From the NCBI GenBank assembly GCA_029239755.1, contig JARBUI010000009.1:1-64000 (forward strand): a stretch of DNA of 64,000 nucleotides, read 5' to 3'. The DNA comes from Clostridia bacterium (GTDB lineage: Bacteria; Bacillota; Clostridia; Lachnospirales; Cellulosilyticaceae). The number at the start of each line of letters is the position of its first letter. Within the stretch, counting starts at the first letter, position 1. Below are positions 8,835 to 19,100 of this stretch, one piece after another. Under the pieces are notes generated by a model. That model was not told where the DNA came from and did not search any database. It saw nothing but the letters and a program-made list of their open reading frames with translations. Both the position numbers and the translations under genes were made by a program.

Positions 8835-9932
8835 ATGAAGAAAACAAAAGTTTATAAAAAGTTATGTTTGGTACTAGGACTGGGTATTGCTTTATCAGGT
8901 GTTTTTGTACAAGGTGCAAGCATTACTAAAACCTTAAAAGCTGTTTATAGCAATATAGCTATATCCTATAATGGCCAAATCAAGAAGTTGAGTGCAGAAC
9001 CTTTTACTGTTAAGGGCACAACTTATATACCGCTCCGTGCAATAGGTGAGATTATAGGAGCAGATGTCAGATGGGCAAATAATACTATTTATATTGACAA
9101 TCAAAATACTTCTTCTACTTACACTAATGAGCAGATTAGTGCTATAAATTATGAAAATGCTTTACTTAAACAGCAATTAGAGATTGCCAATAAGAATTTG
9201 GCAGCGCTTGCAGGGACTGGGACTGACGGAATGAATTTAACAATAGATGCGGTTGATAATACGCTTAGTAAATTAAAATCCACTTATAAAGATAAATACG
9301 ATGTAGATTGGGAGTATGACCTTGAAATTGCAGCTGGCGGATTAAGTCTTACTGTAGCTTATGACAGTCGCTATGATGAAGCTGATTTTGATAACATGAA
9401 TGGAGAACAACGCAAGCAGTTTATTAAAGGAATTGTTGCTGATATAGCAGCAGTCCATAAAGAGGTAGAAATCAAAGGAATACTCAAAAATAGCAGTAAT
9501 GATGTAGAAAGGGCTGCCTTTAGATATACAAAGTCAGGCTCTTATGAATATAATGAGACAACAAGCTTTTCGTTTGGTGATTTTGAAAAAGAGTTAGGAA
9601 AAAAATATAAAGTTATCAACTGCATAGGGTTTAGCATACCTATTAGCTATATTGAGCTGGAGGAAAGAGATGGTAAACTTACCTTTGTACTTATAACTGA
9701 GCTTATGCCAAGTGGTACGACAGATGATTATAGAGATAGTTGGAACAGCCTTACTGGAGAAAACAAAAAAGATCTAGAAGACTTTATTAAAGAAATCAAA
9801 GGGGATATAGTACATCAATATAGTTCTTATAACGAAATAGTAGGGGCTATTAGAGATGATTCGACTGGCAATACGCTCGCTACCTATTCAAAAAGTGATA
9901 AACTTTACCTTAATTCTGTTAATACTAATTAA
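8835..9932 (+). CDS. secreted copper-amine-oxidase-N-domain protein
   Basis: ATG at 8835 is chosen over an upstream in-frame ATG because GGGAGG (8824-8829) precedes it. The 365-aa product has a signal peptide ending near VQGAS (about residue 29). A copper-amine-oxidase N-terminal-like domain (PF07833) follows at about 35-85, with FTVKGTTYIPLRAIGEIIGA and the VRWANNTIYID strand. A short coiled coil is near 95-120. The remaining 230 residues, alpha/beta and rich in charged residues, are unrecognised. Despite the domain name no copper or oxidase function is implied. It is probably cell-surface. Confidence 0.8.
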   Translation: MKKTKVYKKLCLVLGLGIALSGVFVQGASITKTLKAVYSNIAISYNGQIKKLSAEPFTVKGTTYIPLRAIGEIIGADVRWANNTIYIDNQNTSSTYTNEQISAINYENALLKQQLEIANKNLAALAGTGTDGMNLTIDAVDNTLSKLKSTYKDKYDVDWEYDLEIAAGGLSLTVAYDSRYDEADFDNMNGEQRKQFIKGIVADIAAVHKEVEIKGILKNSSNDVERAAFRYTKSGSYEYNETTSFSFGDFEKELGKKYKVINCIGFSIPISYIELEERDGKLTFVLITELMPSGTTDDYRDSWNSLTGENKKDLEDFIKEIKGDIVHQYSSYNEIVGAIRDDSTGNTLATYSKSDKLYLNSVNTN

Positions 9933-10045
9933 TAGAAGTTCTATAGATAAAGTAGTGGTCAATAAAAAAGAATACACACGATTATTACTTTTTATTTTAT
10001 AAAGATAAGGTATTTGAGCTTATTTGCTTATAATTCAAAGATAAC

Positions 10046-11059
10046 GTGGCCTACGCAGCTTCTCTTAATCCAAAGGTAGGGGACTATATTACTTTAGGAA
10101 ATATGAAAGAGCCTATTATTTGGGAGGTTGTTAGTTCTAAGGAGAAGGTACTAACCTTAATGAGCTACTCTAGCGTTGGGCAGATAGCCTTTAATACTAA
10201 AGAAGTTAAGCCATGTGGAGACTGGAATACATCTAAGGTTAAAGAATATCTCAACACTAGTTTTTATGAAAATAATTTTACTGCTGATGAAAAGAAGATT
10301 ATTTTGCAATATAACCCTAAAGATGATAATAAAGTCTATATCCCTTCATTAAAAGAGTTAGGACTGAATGATGCTAAAATAACTAGTAAATTAGACAAAA
10401 CCTATAAAGAGAAATCTAGCCTTTATCAGGGAGAAAAGTTTCAAAAAATTAATCTAAGTATGTATCAGGAAGGAAATGGATGGGGCACTAGTTTTGCTAC
10501 TAGAAACAGCGATAATAGCCTTAACAGAGTTATCAATGTAGCGCAAAAAGGAACCAATAAACCTCAGCTTAGTTATAATGCCGGCTTTATGAAAATGAGC
10601 ATAAGGCCAGTTATTAAAATAACTACTGACTTTAAAACAGATAATTTACAATTTACAAAGGGAACAAAAAAAATAAATAATAAATCTGTAACTCTTTACA
10701 CTGTTGATCAAAAAATACAAAAAGTTTATGTGAATGGGACATTAGTTAATATGGGGACAGAAACACCTAAGTTAGTCAAAGATACTATCTTAGCACCTCT
10801 AAATTTTATAGCGGATAACTTTAAGAGTTCAGTAGATTTAAATACCTATACGCAAGCTATTACTCTAACTAAAAACACAACTACTATTAAGTTAACGATT
10901 AACAGTGAGCAGGTAAGCGTTAATGGTAAACTGCAGACATTGGGAGCTCTAGTTCTTCAGGAAGGCAACGAGTTTTATGTTCCTTTAAAGTTTGTTGCAG
11001 AAGCACTGGGTGGTGAAGTATCTTATAAAGATAATAATCTTTATATTAAGACGAATTAG
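10046..11059 (+). CDS. DUF6273 plus copper-amine-oxidase-N-domain protein, 5' end apparently lost
   Basis: The open frame begins with GTG at 10046 giving VAYAASLNPKVGD, which looks like the end of a signal peptide rather than a real N-terminus. There is no ribosome binding site, and an in-frame stop lies 15 bases upstream. A DUF6273-like domain spans about 5-190 (IIWEVVSSKEKVLTLMS, GDWNTSKVKEYLN, SIRPVIKIT). A copper-amine-oxidase N-like domain spans about 225-337, with LAPLNFIADNF and YVPLKFVAEALGGEV. It is likely a 5'-truncated, probably silent gene. A related DUF6273 gene starts at 62523. Confidence 0.65.
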   Translation: MAYAASLNPKVGDYITLGNMKEPIIWEVVSSKEKVLTLMSYSSVGQIAFNTKEVKPCGDWNTSKVKEYLNTSFYENNFTADEKKIILQYNPKDDNKVYIPSLKELGLNDAKITSKLDKTYKEKSSLYQGEKFQKINLSMYQEGNGWGTSFATRNSDNSLNRVINVAQKGTNKPQLSYNAGFMKMSIRPVIKITTDFKTDNLQFTKGTKKINNKSVTLYTVDQKIQKVYVNGTLVNMGTETPKLVKDTILAPLNFIADNFKSSVDLNTYTQAITLTKNTTTIKLTINSEQVSVNGKLQTLGALVLQEGNEFYVPLKFVAEALGGEVSYKDNNLYIKTN

Positions 11060-11088
11060 ATCATCCAATATGTTATAAGATGAAATTG

Positions 11089-11145
11089 AAAGTGGAATCT
11101 CATATAGTCAGGTATTAAAACCTAGCTATATGAGATTCCACTTTT
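11089..11145 (+). terminator. long-stem intrinsic terminator
   Basis: A perfect 19-bp stem (11089-11107 with 11126-11144) encloses an 18-base loop and ends in CTTTTG. It follows the DUF6273 gene by 30 bases. Confidence 0.8.
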
Positions 11146-11169
11146 GTGTAGTATCAACTCATTCTCTAG

Positions 11170-11594
11170 GTAAACGCTCAACAATAAGTAAGTGCTTCAA
11201 AAATGGCGTAGTGTAAAGCCAACGTGAATAAGGGATACCTTCCTAAATAATGAATTTTAAGGAGGGGCCTTATGAATTAAGCATCCCTAGAACTTTGGGA
11301 AAAAAGAATTGATCACAGAAAATCTACTGGTTTAAATGTCAGCGACCGGTGTGAAAAAAATAATCTTACTAAACATGCCTATTACTATTGGAAAAAGTAT
11401 ATTGAACTTTCTAAGCAAGGTGAATCAGATGCAAATAATACACCCATATTTGCAGAATTAAAACCATCACCTAAGTCGGCCGAAAAAACTCAGGAAGCGT
11501 TACAGATATCTTGGAACGATTTAAAATTTTCCATATCTAATAAGGAAAAGTCATTTTCTCTTATCATATTCGTTCTGGACTCTAAAAATTCCTT
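11170..11594 (+). mobile_element. IS66 left-end fragment with degenerate tnpA
   Basis: GTAAACGCTC at 11170 looks like an IS66 terminus. ATG at 11272 follows AAGGAGG, but the third codon is TAA (11278-11280). Past that stop the frame encodes an almost full TnpA: KNNLTKHAYYYWKKYI, then ISWNDLKFSISNKE and FVLDS. There is no tnpB or tnpC. Instead the frame runs directly into a protease gene fragment. The right limit is set where protease homology starts and is approximate. Confidence 0.75.
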
Positions 11595-12310
11595 TAAATC
11601 GGGAAGTGTGGCCAGCTTTACAAGAGGTCTTGGCAAGGCGCCTGCATTTGAAACTTTAGACGAAACTAATCCCATATATAAACAGCTTTCTCAAGCATTG
11701 CAAGAGTTTTATGTTGCAGCAGATATTCATAATCTTTTCTTGAAATATGAGAGTGAGTATAAAAAAGCTGCTACAGCCTATAAACAAACGGATGTACTTG
11801 ATGCCATTTGCAAACTTCTTTATTTCTTAAAAATTGAGTCCCAGGAGGTTTCTGAACTAACGGTACTTATCAATCTAATAGATGGCAATTTAAATGGTCA
11901 GGGACTAAATTATGACTATGGTCTGCAAACTCCAAGTATTATTCTGGGTCCGGGCAAAGCTAATTCCGGTAAAATGATTATGACTCATGAGTATTTACAT
12001 GGTATTATTGGATCTATTTTGGATTAGTATGAAGATGAAATGCAAGCATGAATAACTTTGATGAAGTACCGGATTCAGGATTTATAAAAACCCATTATAA
12101 CAGCTGGGATAATATAGTTGAGGAATCTATTGTAAGATCTCTTGATTTCCTGCCTATAACTTCCCAAGGGTTTTTCAAATTGGCTCAAACAAAGAATAAG
12201 GTTTTATTTTGATTGACTATTTCTTTAATCAATTTGCGGCCTATCCTAAATATGAGGGGGATTTAGGTGACTTCATTTATAATCCCATGTATTTAAATAA
12301 AGATATATAG
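11587..12310 (+). pseudogene. decayed HExxH secreted protein (copy of the gene at 23848)
   Basis: The segment starts in mid-gene with a FKSGSVASFTRGLGKAP match to FRSGMIAPFARGLGKAP of the intact 469-aa protein. It keeps the zinc motif HEYLHG and then breaks: TAG at 12025, another stop soon after, and at least one frameshift. Homology resumes as NSWDN-like, ARSLDFLP-like and FFNQFAAYPKYEGDLGDF, ending at TAG 12308. The 5' half, including signal peptide and copper-amine-oxidase domain, is missing and replaced by IS66 tnpA sequence in the same frame. The longest open piece is 11608-12027 (139 aa). Confidence 0.82.
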
Positions 12311-12569
12311 TGGGATTTATTTTACATTGTTTAACATATCGGGTTCAACTTCCATCCCTGCATGACCAATAATTCTATCAGAGACTGGGATAAAAAGTAT
12401 TACAATTATGTTCTTATAGTATATAATTAAAGTTAAGCCAATAGTATGACAATTTGGAAAAGAGCGCATAGAGCTTTTCTTTATAAGTTATCCTTGAAAT
12501 AATAAGTGGAGTAGTAAGATTGGCTGAAGATAAATTCCATTCAATATTTAGATAAAGGAGGATTAAGTT

Positions 12570-15398
12570 TTGAAAACAAACAATAAATATTTAAGTAGCT
12601 GCAAAATGCTTATGAAGTTAGCTGTATTGGGACTGCTGGTTATCAGTATTGGGACTGGGGGAAATGTCTACGCTGCCGAAGACAATACTGCGCCACTGTT
12701 AATGCCTAGGGGAGGTTCGCTGCCTTTAATTAATGAAGACTGCGTAGATACAGAATCCTTTATAGCTGATTTTATTACAGGGGCTATATTTGATCTAGAT
12801 GATGGAGCTTTACAAGGCATAGCAATCATAGGATGGACAGGAAATGGAATGTGGTGGTACTCAGTTGATGACGGAATTACATGGACATTGATCCAATCAG
12901 TATCCGAGGGATCAGCTCTGCTTTTAAGAGATATTGATCTAATAAGATATATGCCAGATGGGCGACGTGGCGAGACAGCCACTATAACCTACAGAGCATG
13001 GGATCAGACCACAGGTTCAGCTGGAGGCACAGCAGATGTATTTATAAATGGAGGAAGTGAAGCCTTCAGTATAGAAAAAAATACGGTTAGCATCTTAGTA
13101 ACAGATGTTAATGATGCACCAAGTATAACAGTACCTTCTGTAATATCTGTAGAAGCTAATACCCCAAGCCGTCTAGGAGGCATCACCTTTGCAGATGTAG
13201 ATGCTGGGAGTGGTTCTGTCATGGTAACGCTCGCTGCTCCTACCGGCACACTTGAAGCTATGTCATCTGGTGGAGTCGGGTCAGTAGGTTCTGGCACAAG
13301 TCTTATGACACTTGCAGGAAGCATTTCCGATATCAATGCTTTTATAAGTGGAGGCAATCTATTATTTAATTCGCGCTCAAACATGCCGGAGAGCATAAGT
13401 TTATCTATCAATATTAATGACAATGGAAATACCGGAGAAGGAGGGGCTAAGGGAAATAATGTCATTATCATGATAACTTCTGTAATGTCAAATCAGGCCC
13501 CTATACTTACTCCAATAAGTCCTGTACTCAACGTGTTATCTGCAGATGATAGAGATAATGCAGGACAGATAGTAGCTTCATTTATAGGAACGAGCATAAC
13601 TGACGTAGGACCTTTAGCATTAAAAGGAATAGCTATTGAAGCAGCTGACAGCGGAAATGGCGGATGGCAGTACTCAATTGACAACGGCTTAACGTGGCAG
13701 TTTTTTGGAGCAGTATCACCAGGATCAGCACTGCTTTTACGGGATATAGATAGAGTAAGGTTTGTTCCTGGTGGTCAAAATGGCACAACAGCTTTTATCA
13801 CCTACAGAGCGTGGGATCGAACTACAGGCTTCCAAGGAGAAGCAGCTGATGTATCAATAAACGGAGGAAATTCATCTTATAGCAGCGCAGTGGATACGGC
13901 AAGCATCACAGTCACTAAAGTCGACGTAGTGCCTCTTTTGCCTACAGCAATAACCGGCCTAGCAACAAATATTACCGCTGGTCAAGCGGTGTTTAATGCT
14001 GAGGTTAATCCCCATGATCAAGTAACAACTGTGGTATTTGAATATGGCCTTGATACCAGCTATGGGAATACTGCTATAGCAGAGCAAAGCCCTATAACAG
14101 GAGGCAATACTCTGGTAGTACATAAAGAAATCACAGGGCTAACGCCTAATACAACTTACCATTACCGGGTAAAGGCAGTCAGTATAGCAGGCGTGTCTGA
14201 GGGGAAAGACCAGACCTTTACCACGTCTTATACAGCCCCGGGAGCGCCTAGAGACGTAAGGGCGTCAGCAGGCAATGGGCAAGCTGCTGTAAGCTTTTTG
14301 CCTCCCCTAAGTAACGGTGGAAGTCCTATTACCAAGTACGTTGTGACATCAAGTCCGGGGAATATTTCGGCATCTGGCATCAATACTTCTATAACTGTAA
14401 CTGGATTAACAAACGGAACTTCCTATACCTTTACGGTGCAAGCTGTTAATGCAGCGGGGCACAGTGCGAGCTCAGTGCCATCTAATACAGTCAAACCTTC
14501 TGCCCCATCAGATGATGGCGGGGGAGGGGGCGGAAATATCTTGCCTCAGTCTGAGGGGCAAAAGGACAGCCCTGTTTTGCAAGTTCAGAAGACTATTCAA
14601 AAGCTTTCTAGTATAGAAAAACAAGATATGCTGGAGAATATACAAGAATACTTGCCATATACTATATTAGATGCCAAAGGACTAAAACTAGAGCAGCTTA
14701 AGACGCTTACCAAAGGCAGATTTACAAAAGAAGAGTTAGAGATAATCCTTAATAACAAAGACCTTCAAAAAGAGTTAGGGATCGATCTTGCTAGGCTTAG
14801 TATGGCGGAAGACTTACATCCTATAAGAGATGTACAGTTTAATGATGTAAGTCCATCCCACTGGGCGAGCAAAATGATTGAGCAGGCGGCGGGCATGGGG
14901 ATTGCGGCAGGTATGCCGGATGGCAGCTTTGCACCAAGTGACTCCCTTAAAGCAGCAGACACTTTTACTTTCTTAGACCGGCTGCTGCTCTTAAATGATA
15001 TGGCAATGGGTACTTTGCCAAGAAGTACTGTTGAAAAATATATTGCAGACAAAGAGCATTGGGCATTTAATCATATGGCGTCCATAGGTTCTAAGCTAAC
15101 AGAAAAAACCCTAAGAACAGTGAGTGAATTAGGCGATGAGCCGATTTCGAGGGAGCTTCTTGCTCAGGTTCTTTATGAAATTACTAAAGAAAGGCTGAAG
15201 CCGATAAGAGAAGCTCAAGCTTTTACGGATACTATTAATTCTCCTTATAAGGAAGCTATAAGTTACTGTGTGAGTTTAGGCTTATTAAATGGAACAGGGG
15301 AGCGCACAATGTCGCCTCAAAAGGCTTTAAGTAGAGCGGAGCTTATGACAGTGCTGATTAGGCTAAACGATTTACTGAGAGGCTTACGATTAGCATAA
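12570..15398 (+). CDS. secreted FN3-domain S-layer-homology protein
   Basis: A 942-aa protein with a TTG start at 12570 behind AAAGGAGG. The signal peptide ends near VYAAED (about 36). Two homologous repeats of about 110 residues share GSALLLRDID and ITYRAWD (about 70-180 and 345-450). Between them lies a cadherin-like segment with NDAPSITVP. Two fibronectin type III domains follow (about 455-550 and 553-645), with GLTPNTTYHYRVKAVS and GLTNGTSYTFTVQAVNAAGH. A Gly-rich linker leads to C-terminal SLH modules from about 755, with FNDVSPSHWASKMI, suggesting S-layer anchoring through wall polymer. Role: surface adhesin or scaffold, by inference. Confidence 0.85.
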   Translation: MKTNNKYLSSCKMLMKLAVLGLLVISIGTGGNVYAAEDNTAPLLMPRGGSLPLINEDCVDTESFIADFITGAIFDLDDGALQGIAIIGWTGNGMWWYSVDDGITWTLIQSVSEGSALLLRDIDLIRYMPDGRRGETATITYRAWDQTTGSAGGTADVFINGGSEAFSIEKNTVSILVTDVNDAPSITVPSVISVEANTPSRLGGITFADVDAGSGSVMVTLAAPTGTLEAMSSGGVGSVGSGTSLMTLAGSISDINAFISGGNLLFNSRSNMPESISLSININDNGNTGEGGAKGNNVIIMITSVMSNQAPILTPISPVLNVLSADDRDNAGQIVASFIGTSITDVGPLALKGIAIEAADSGNGGWQYSIDNGLTWQFFGAVSPGSALLLRDIDRVRFVPGGQNGTTAFITYRAWDRTTGFQGEAADVSINGGNSSYSSAVDTASITVTKVDVVPLLPTAITGLATNITAGQAVFNAEVNPHDQVTTVVFEYGLDTSYGNTAIAEQSPITGGNTLVVHKEITGLTPNTTYHYRVKAVSIAGVSEGKDQTFTTSYTAPGAPRDVRASAGNGQAAVSFLPPLSNGGSPITKYVVTSSPGNISASGINTSITVTGLTNGTSYTFTVQAVNAAGHSASSVPSNTVKPSAPSDDGGGGGGNILPQSEGQKDSPVLQVQKTIQKLSSIEKQDMLENIQEYLPYTILDAKGLKLEQLKTLTKGRFTKEELEIILNNKDLQKELGIDLARLSMAEDLHPIRDVQFNDVSPSHWASKMIEQAAGMGIAAGMPDGSFAPSDSLKAADTFTFLDRLLLLNDMAMGTLPRSTVEKYIADKEHWAFNHMASIGSKLTEKTLRTVSELGDEPISRELLAQVLYEITKERLKPIREAQAFTDTINSPYKEAISYCVSLGLLNGTGERTMSPQKALSRAELMTVLIRLNDLLRGLRLA

Positions 15399-16021
15399 GC
15401 GCCTTCAAGGATGGCAATAAATTTATCCTCTCTTATCAGCCAGTCAAAATTAGCCTGCCACTTGCCTGTGCGGCCGCTTAAAAAGTCACTGTCTTCCGCC
15501 AGGTGAAAGACATTCTTAAAGTTCTCTAGAGCTTGTCCTGCGTTTTGCCATAACTTTTGGAGCCTTGCTTTTCGCTAAGGGGTAAGCATAGTAAGCTTGG
15601 GGTAGGACATGCAGATTTCGTTAAAGAGCTCCTTAATTATTTCAAAAGGCACGCCTGCCTTAATATGTGTGTCTTTTACTGATGTTAATAATTTGTTGTT
15701 ATTTAATGATAATGGAACTGAGGATTCTTCAGCTCTAGAAGCAGATGATTCTGTTTTCTCTAAGTTTACCGCAGGAGCTTCTGTAACCTTGGAATCCCCG
15801 GCTTCTAGAAATAATGAATCTAAAGCTTTATCATTTCGCAAATAATATGTAAGCCCCTTGATCCTATCATAGTAGGATGCATAATACTTGCCTTTAAAGA
15901 GATCACTACTTGCTTTAAAGGCTTTTTTAGATCTATAAACAATCCCTATCTTAGCAAAAGCTGTGCGGAACTCAGTAGGGCTAAAGCCAAGCTCTTCGCT
16001 CCAGTTATCCCCTTCTTTCAT
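15375..16021 (-). pseudogene. phage-type replication protein remnant with internal amber stop
   Basis: The minus-strand frame from 16021 gives NWSEELGFSPTEFRTAFAKIG, then GKYYASYYDRIKGLTYYLRN, a pattern seen in phage replisome-organiser or DnaD-like proteins. TAG at 15575-15577 interrupts it. Past the stop the same frame continues with SDFLSGRTGKWQANFDWLI and ILEGAYANRK, the conserved C-terminus of that family. The usual N-terminal part is absent. The 3' end runs antisense into the end of the SLH gene. It is a prophage scar with no phage genes beside it. Confidence 0.75.
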
Positions 16022-16178
16022 TTTGAAAACCAGTATTCCAGCTGAAGTAAAAGAATGGTGGCATTGATGTTATTTTGTAATATTTAAAGTTAATTATTGT
16101 GAGTTAATGAAAAATATGGTAATATATTAAAAATTAAAAGAAAATTATGAAAAATAATTATTAAGTGGGGGATGATTT

Positions 16179-19100
16179 ATGTTTAGAAGGGGTATTAGTA
16201 TTATTTTATGTTTTATAATGACAATAGGATTTTTCTCAACAGTATCACTTGCTGGGGATATTAGTGTTAATTATTTAACAATGAGATATCCATCACAATG
16301 GTTTTGGTGGTCAAATAATGATTTACCTGCTACGCCTCAGGGAACTATTGAAGACTACGCAAAAGAATTAGGAATGTGGTGTTCAATACCAGAATCTGAC
16401 TTAGACTATTTAAAAAAAGTTTTAAGTGTATATGTTCCCATGCAATATGAATCTCAGATAAAAATATGTGAGAGTTCAACGGTTCAAGAAACGATGAATA
16501 ATATATTATTTCTTGATTCCATGAAGGAGAGTATAGAAAAATGGGAAGTGAAGTATTACAATGATGCTGTAAGTGGCAGTCTTGAAAATATGATATCTAA
16601 AGATAAAAATTGCTATAAGGCTCTTATGGAGATAATCAAAGAGTATTATAAATATCAAGACTTAAAAAAGGCTAGTGGCTTACCCATTGAATTTATATCA
16701 CAAGTAATAGGATACGATCAGTTTCGAAAAAAAGCTGCGGGGAATGCTGCTCCCTCACAATATTTGAGTGACTGTATGTTATATTTAGATGATAAAAATA
16801 TAGGGAAATCAATTGCTGAATGTACGATTGATTTAGGCGGGTTTAAAATAACACCCCAACAAATTATGAAGCAAATGACCGATATTTTCTTAGACCAATT
16901 AGTACAAGACACTAGAGATTATATTGAACTTAATGTTGAGGACGGTAAAACTTTGCTTGATACCATGGATTTGACAACATCAGCATCCCAGATTATAATT
17001 GCTGCAGTATCAAGCCACCCTATAGCAGGTACGGTCTTAGCAACAATTGAACTAGAGAACAAGGCTATTGATGTATTTCATGATAATGTAACAGATAGTG
17101 ATAATTATGCTACTATTGTTTATGATATTTTAAAAAAGGGTAGAGATAACATGGAGATTCTTAAGGCAATTGATGTGAGAAGCAATAGTAGAGGGTTTGG
17201 AGAAGATGGCACGATATCGTATGATCTTTATAAGAAAACCTGGGGACAGGATGCTGGTAGCCAAGATGGTGACTATTTACCTTACCCTATATTACGACAA
17301 AATATATATGCATATAATCTAAATGATAAAGTATCTACACCTGTTTTAGGGTATATCTGGAAGTATTGGGCAAGTGATAATGGTGGATTAATCGGAGATG
17401 TTCAGAAAAATAGAATGGCTATCACCAAAAATGTCCAGATTGCAGATACAGTGAGTAAAATGGATGTACAAGATGCCAAAGAAGAATTGATTAACTTTGT
17501 AAAAGGATTATACCAGTGTTACAAAAATGGAGGGCAAATACCTAGTAATACATATGCTTTGAATATAACAAGTACAGATGGAACAGTAATAAAGAGCCCA
17601 GAAAAAACATCATATGAACAAAGTGAGCAAGTTACATTAACAGCGATTCCTTCTCTAGGGTATAGATTTACAGGATGGAGTGGAGACATAAGTGGAACTA
17701 ATTTAAGTGTCACAGTAACAGTGAATAGTGATATGAATATTATAGCGAATTATGAAAAGATTACCAGTGGAGATACAGACATTATCTTTGCTGATGTAAA
17801 CCTTAAGAATGAGTTACTCAAATTAGGCATAGATACAAATAATAATGGTGAAATATCAGTTAATGAAGCAAATCGTAGAAATGGTATGCTAATGTTAAAC
17901 AAGAAAGGTATTAGTAATATTAGTGGCATTAAATACTTTACCAATGTTAGTGCGATATATTTAGATAGTAATAACATAACTGATATTAGTGAAATTGGCT
18001 ACTTAACTAATCTTGCTGCATTAGGATTAAATGATAATAATATAAGTAATATTAGTGTGCTAAGAAACCTGCCTAAACTAACGCATTTGAATATTCAAGG
18101 TAATAATATTAAGAATTTTGATGTTTTAAAGCACATGACACAGTTAGAAATACTGACTTTATATAATTGTAACATTGAAAATATCTCAGGGGTTGAAAAT
18201 TTAGTTAAACTTAAGACGTTATTTATAGGCTATAACAATATAAATGATCTGACACCTTTAAGTAATATGAAAAACCTTGTGTGGTTGGACTTGAGAGATA
18301 GCAAAATAAATAATATAGATAGTCTGACTGGACTTACTAATTTGACAGAGTTATCACTACAGAATAATGAAATTAGCAGCATAGGAGGATTAGATAATTT
18401 AAGCAATTTGAAGTATTTATATTTAAATAATAATCGTATTGGTGATATTAGTCCTATAAGCAAGCTTAATAGATTAATAGAATTGAACTTGAGCAGTAAC
18501 CCAATTAATAATGTAAATACGCCTCAAGCCTTTCATCAAGAGGCATTAGATTTTACCGTGAATAACATTCGATATGAAGTATGGGTAGTTGACACGTCAA
18601 GAGAATATAAGTTAAATGTGGTTAGTTTAAGAGGAATAATTAATAGCTCATTGCCAAAGGAAACATATAAATATGGTGAAGAAGTTACGCTGACCGCTAG
18701 TCCAACTATAGGCTATAGGTTTGTAAACTGGAGTGGAGATGCAAGTGGAACAGGGCCAAGTATTACGATAAAAGTTATAAGGGATATGAATATTACGGCA
18801 AACTATGAGAAGCTGTCTTATAGTCTAAATGTACTAACTGATCATGGGAAAGTAAGTAATAGTCCTAATAAAGTCAGGTATGATCATGGTGAAGAGGTAA
18901 GATTAACAGCTAGTCCATCAGAAGGATATAATTTTGTAAACTGGAGCGGCGATGCAGGAGGAACAAGTCTTGGTATTACAATAACTATGGATAGAGACAA
19001 GATCATAAAAGCAAATTATAGAGAAAAACCTATTACAACCTATACCTTAAGTGTGACGAGTAATCATGGTAGCATAAGTAAAAACCCAGATAAGGCAAAG

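Noticed and set aside
12668..13684. Long antisense open frames within the 942-aa gene
   Set aside because: They lie fully opposite a well-supported coding frame, lack ribosome sites and have no recognisable domains.
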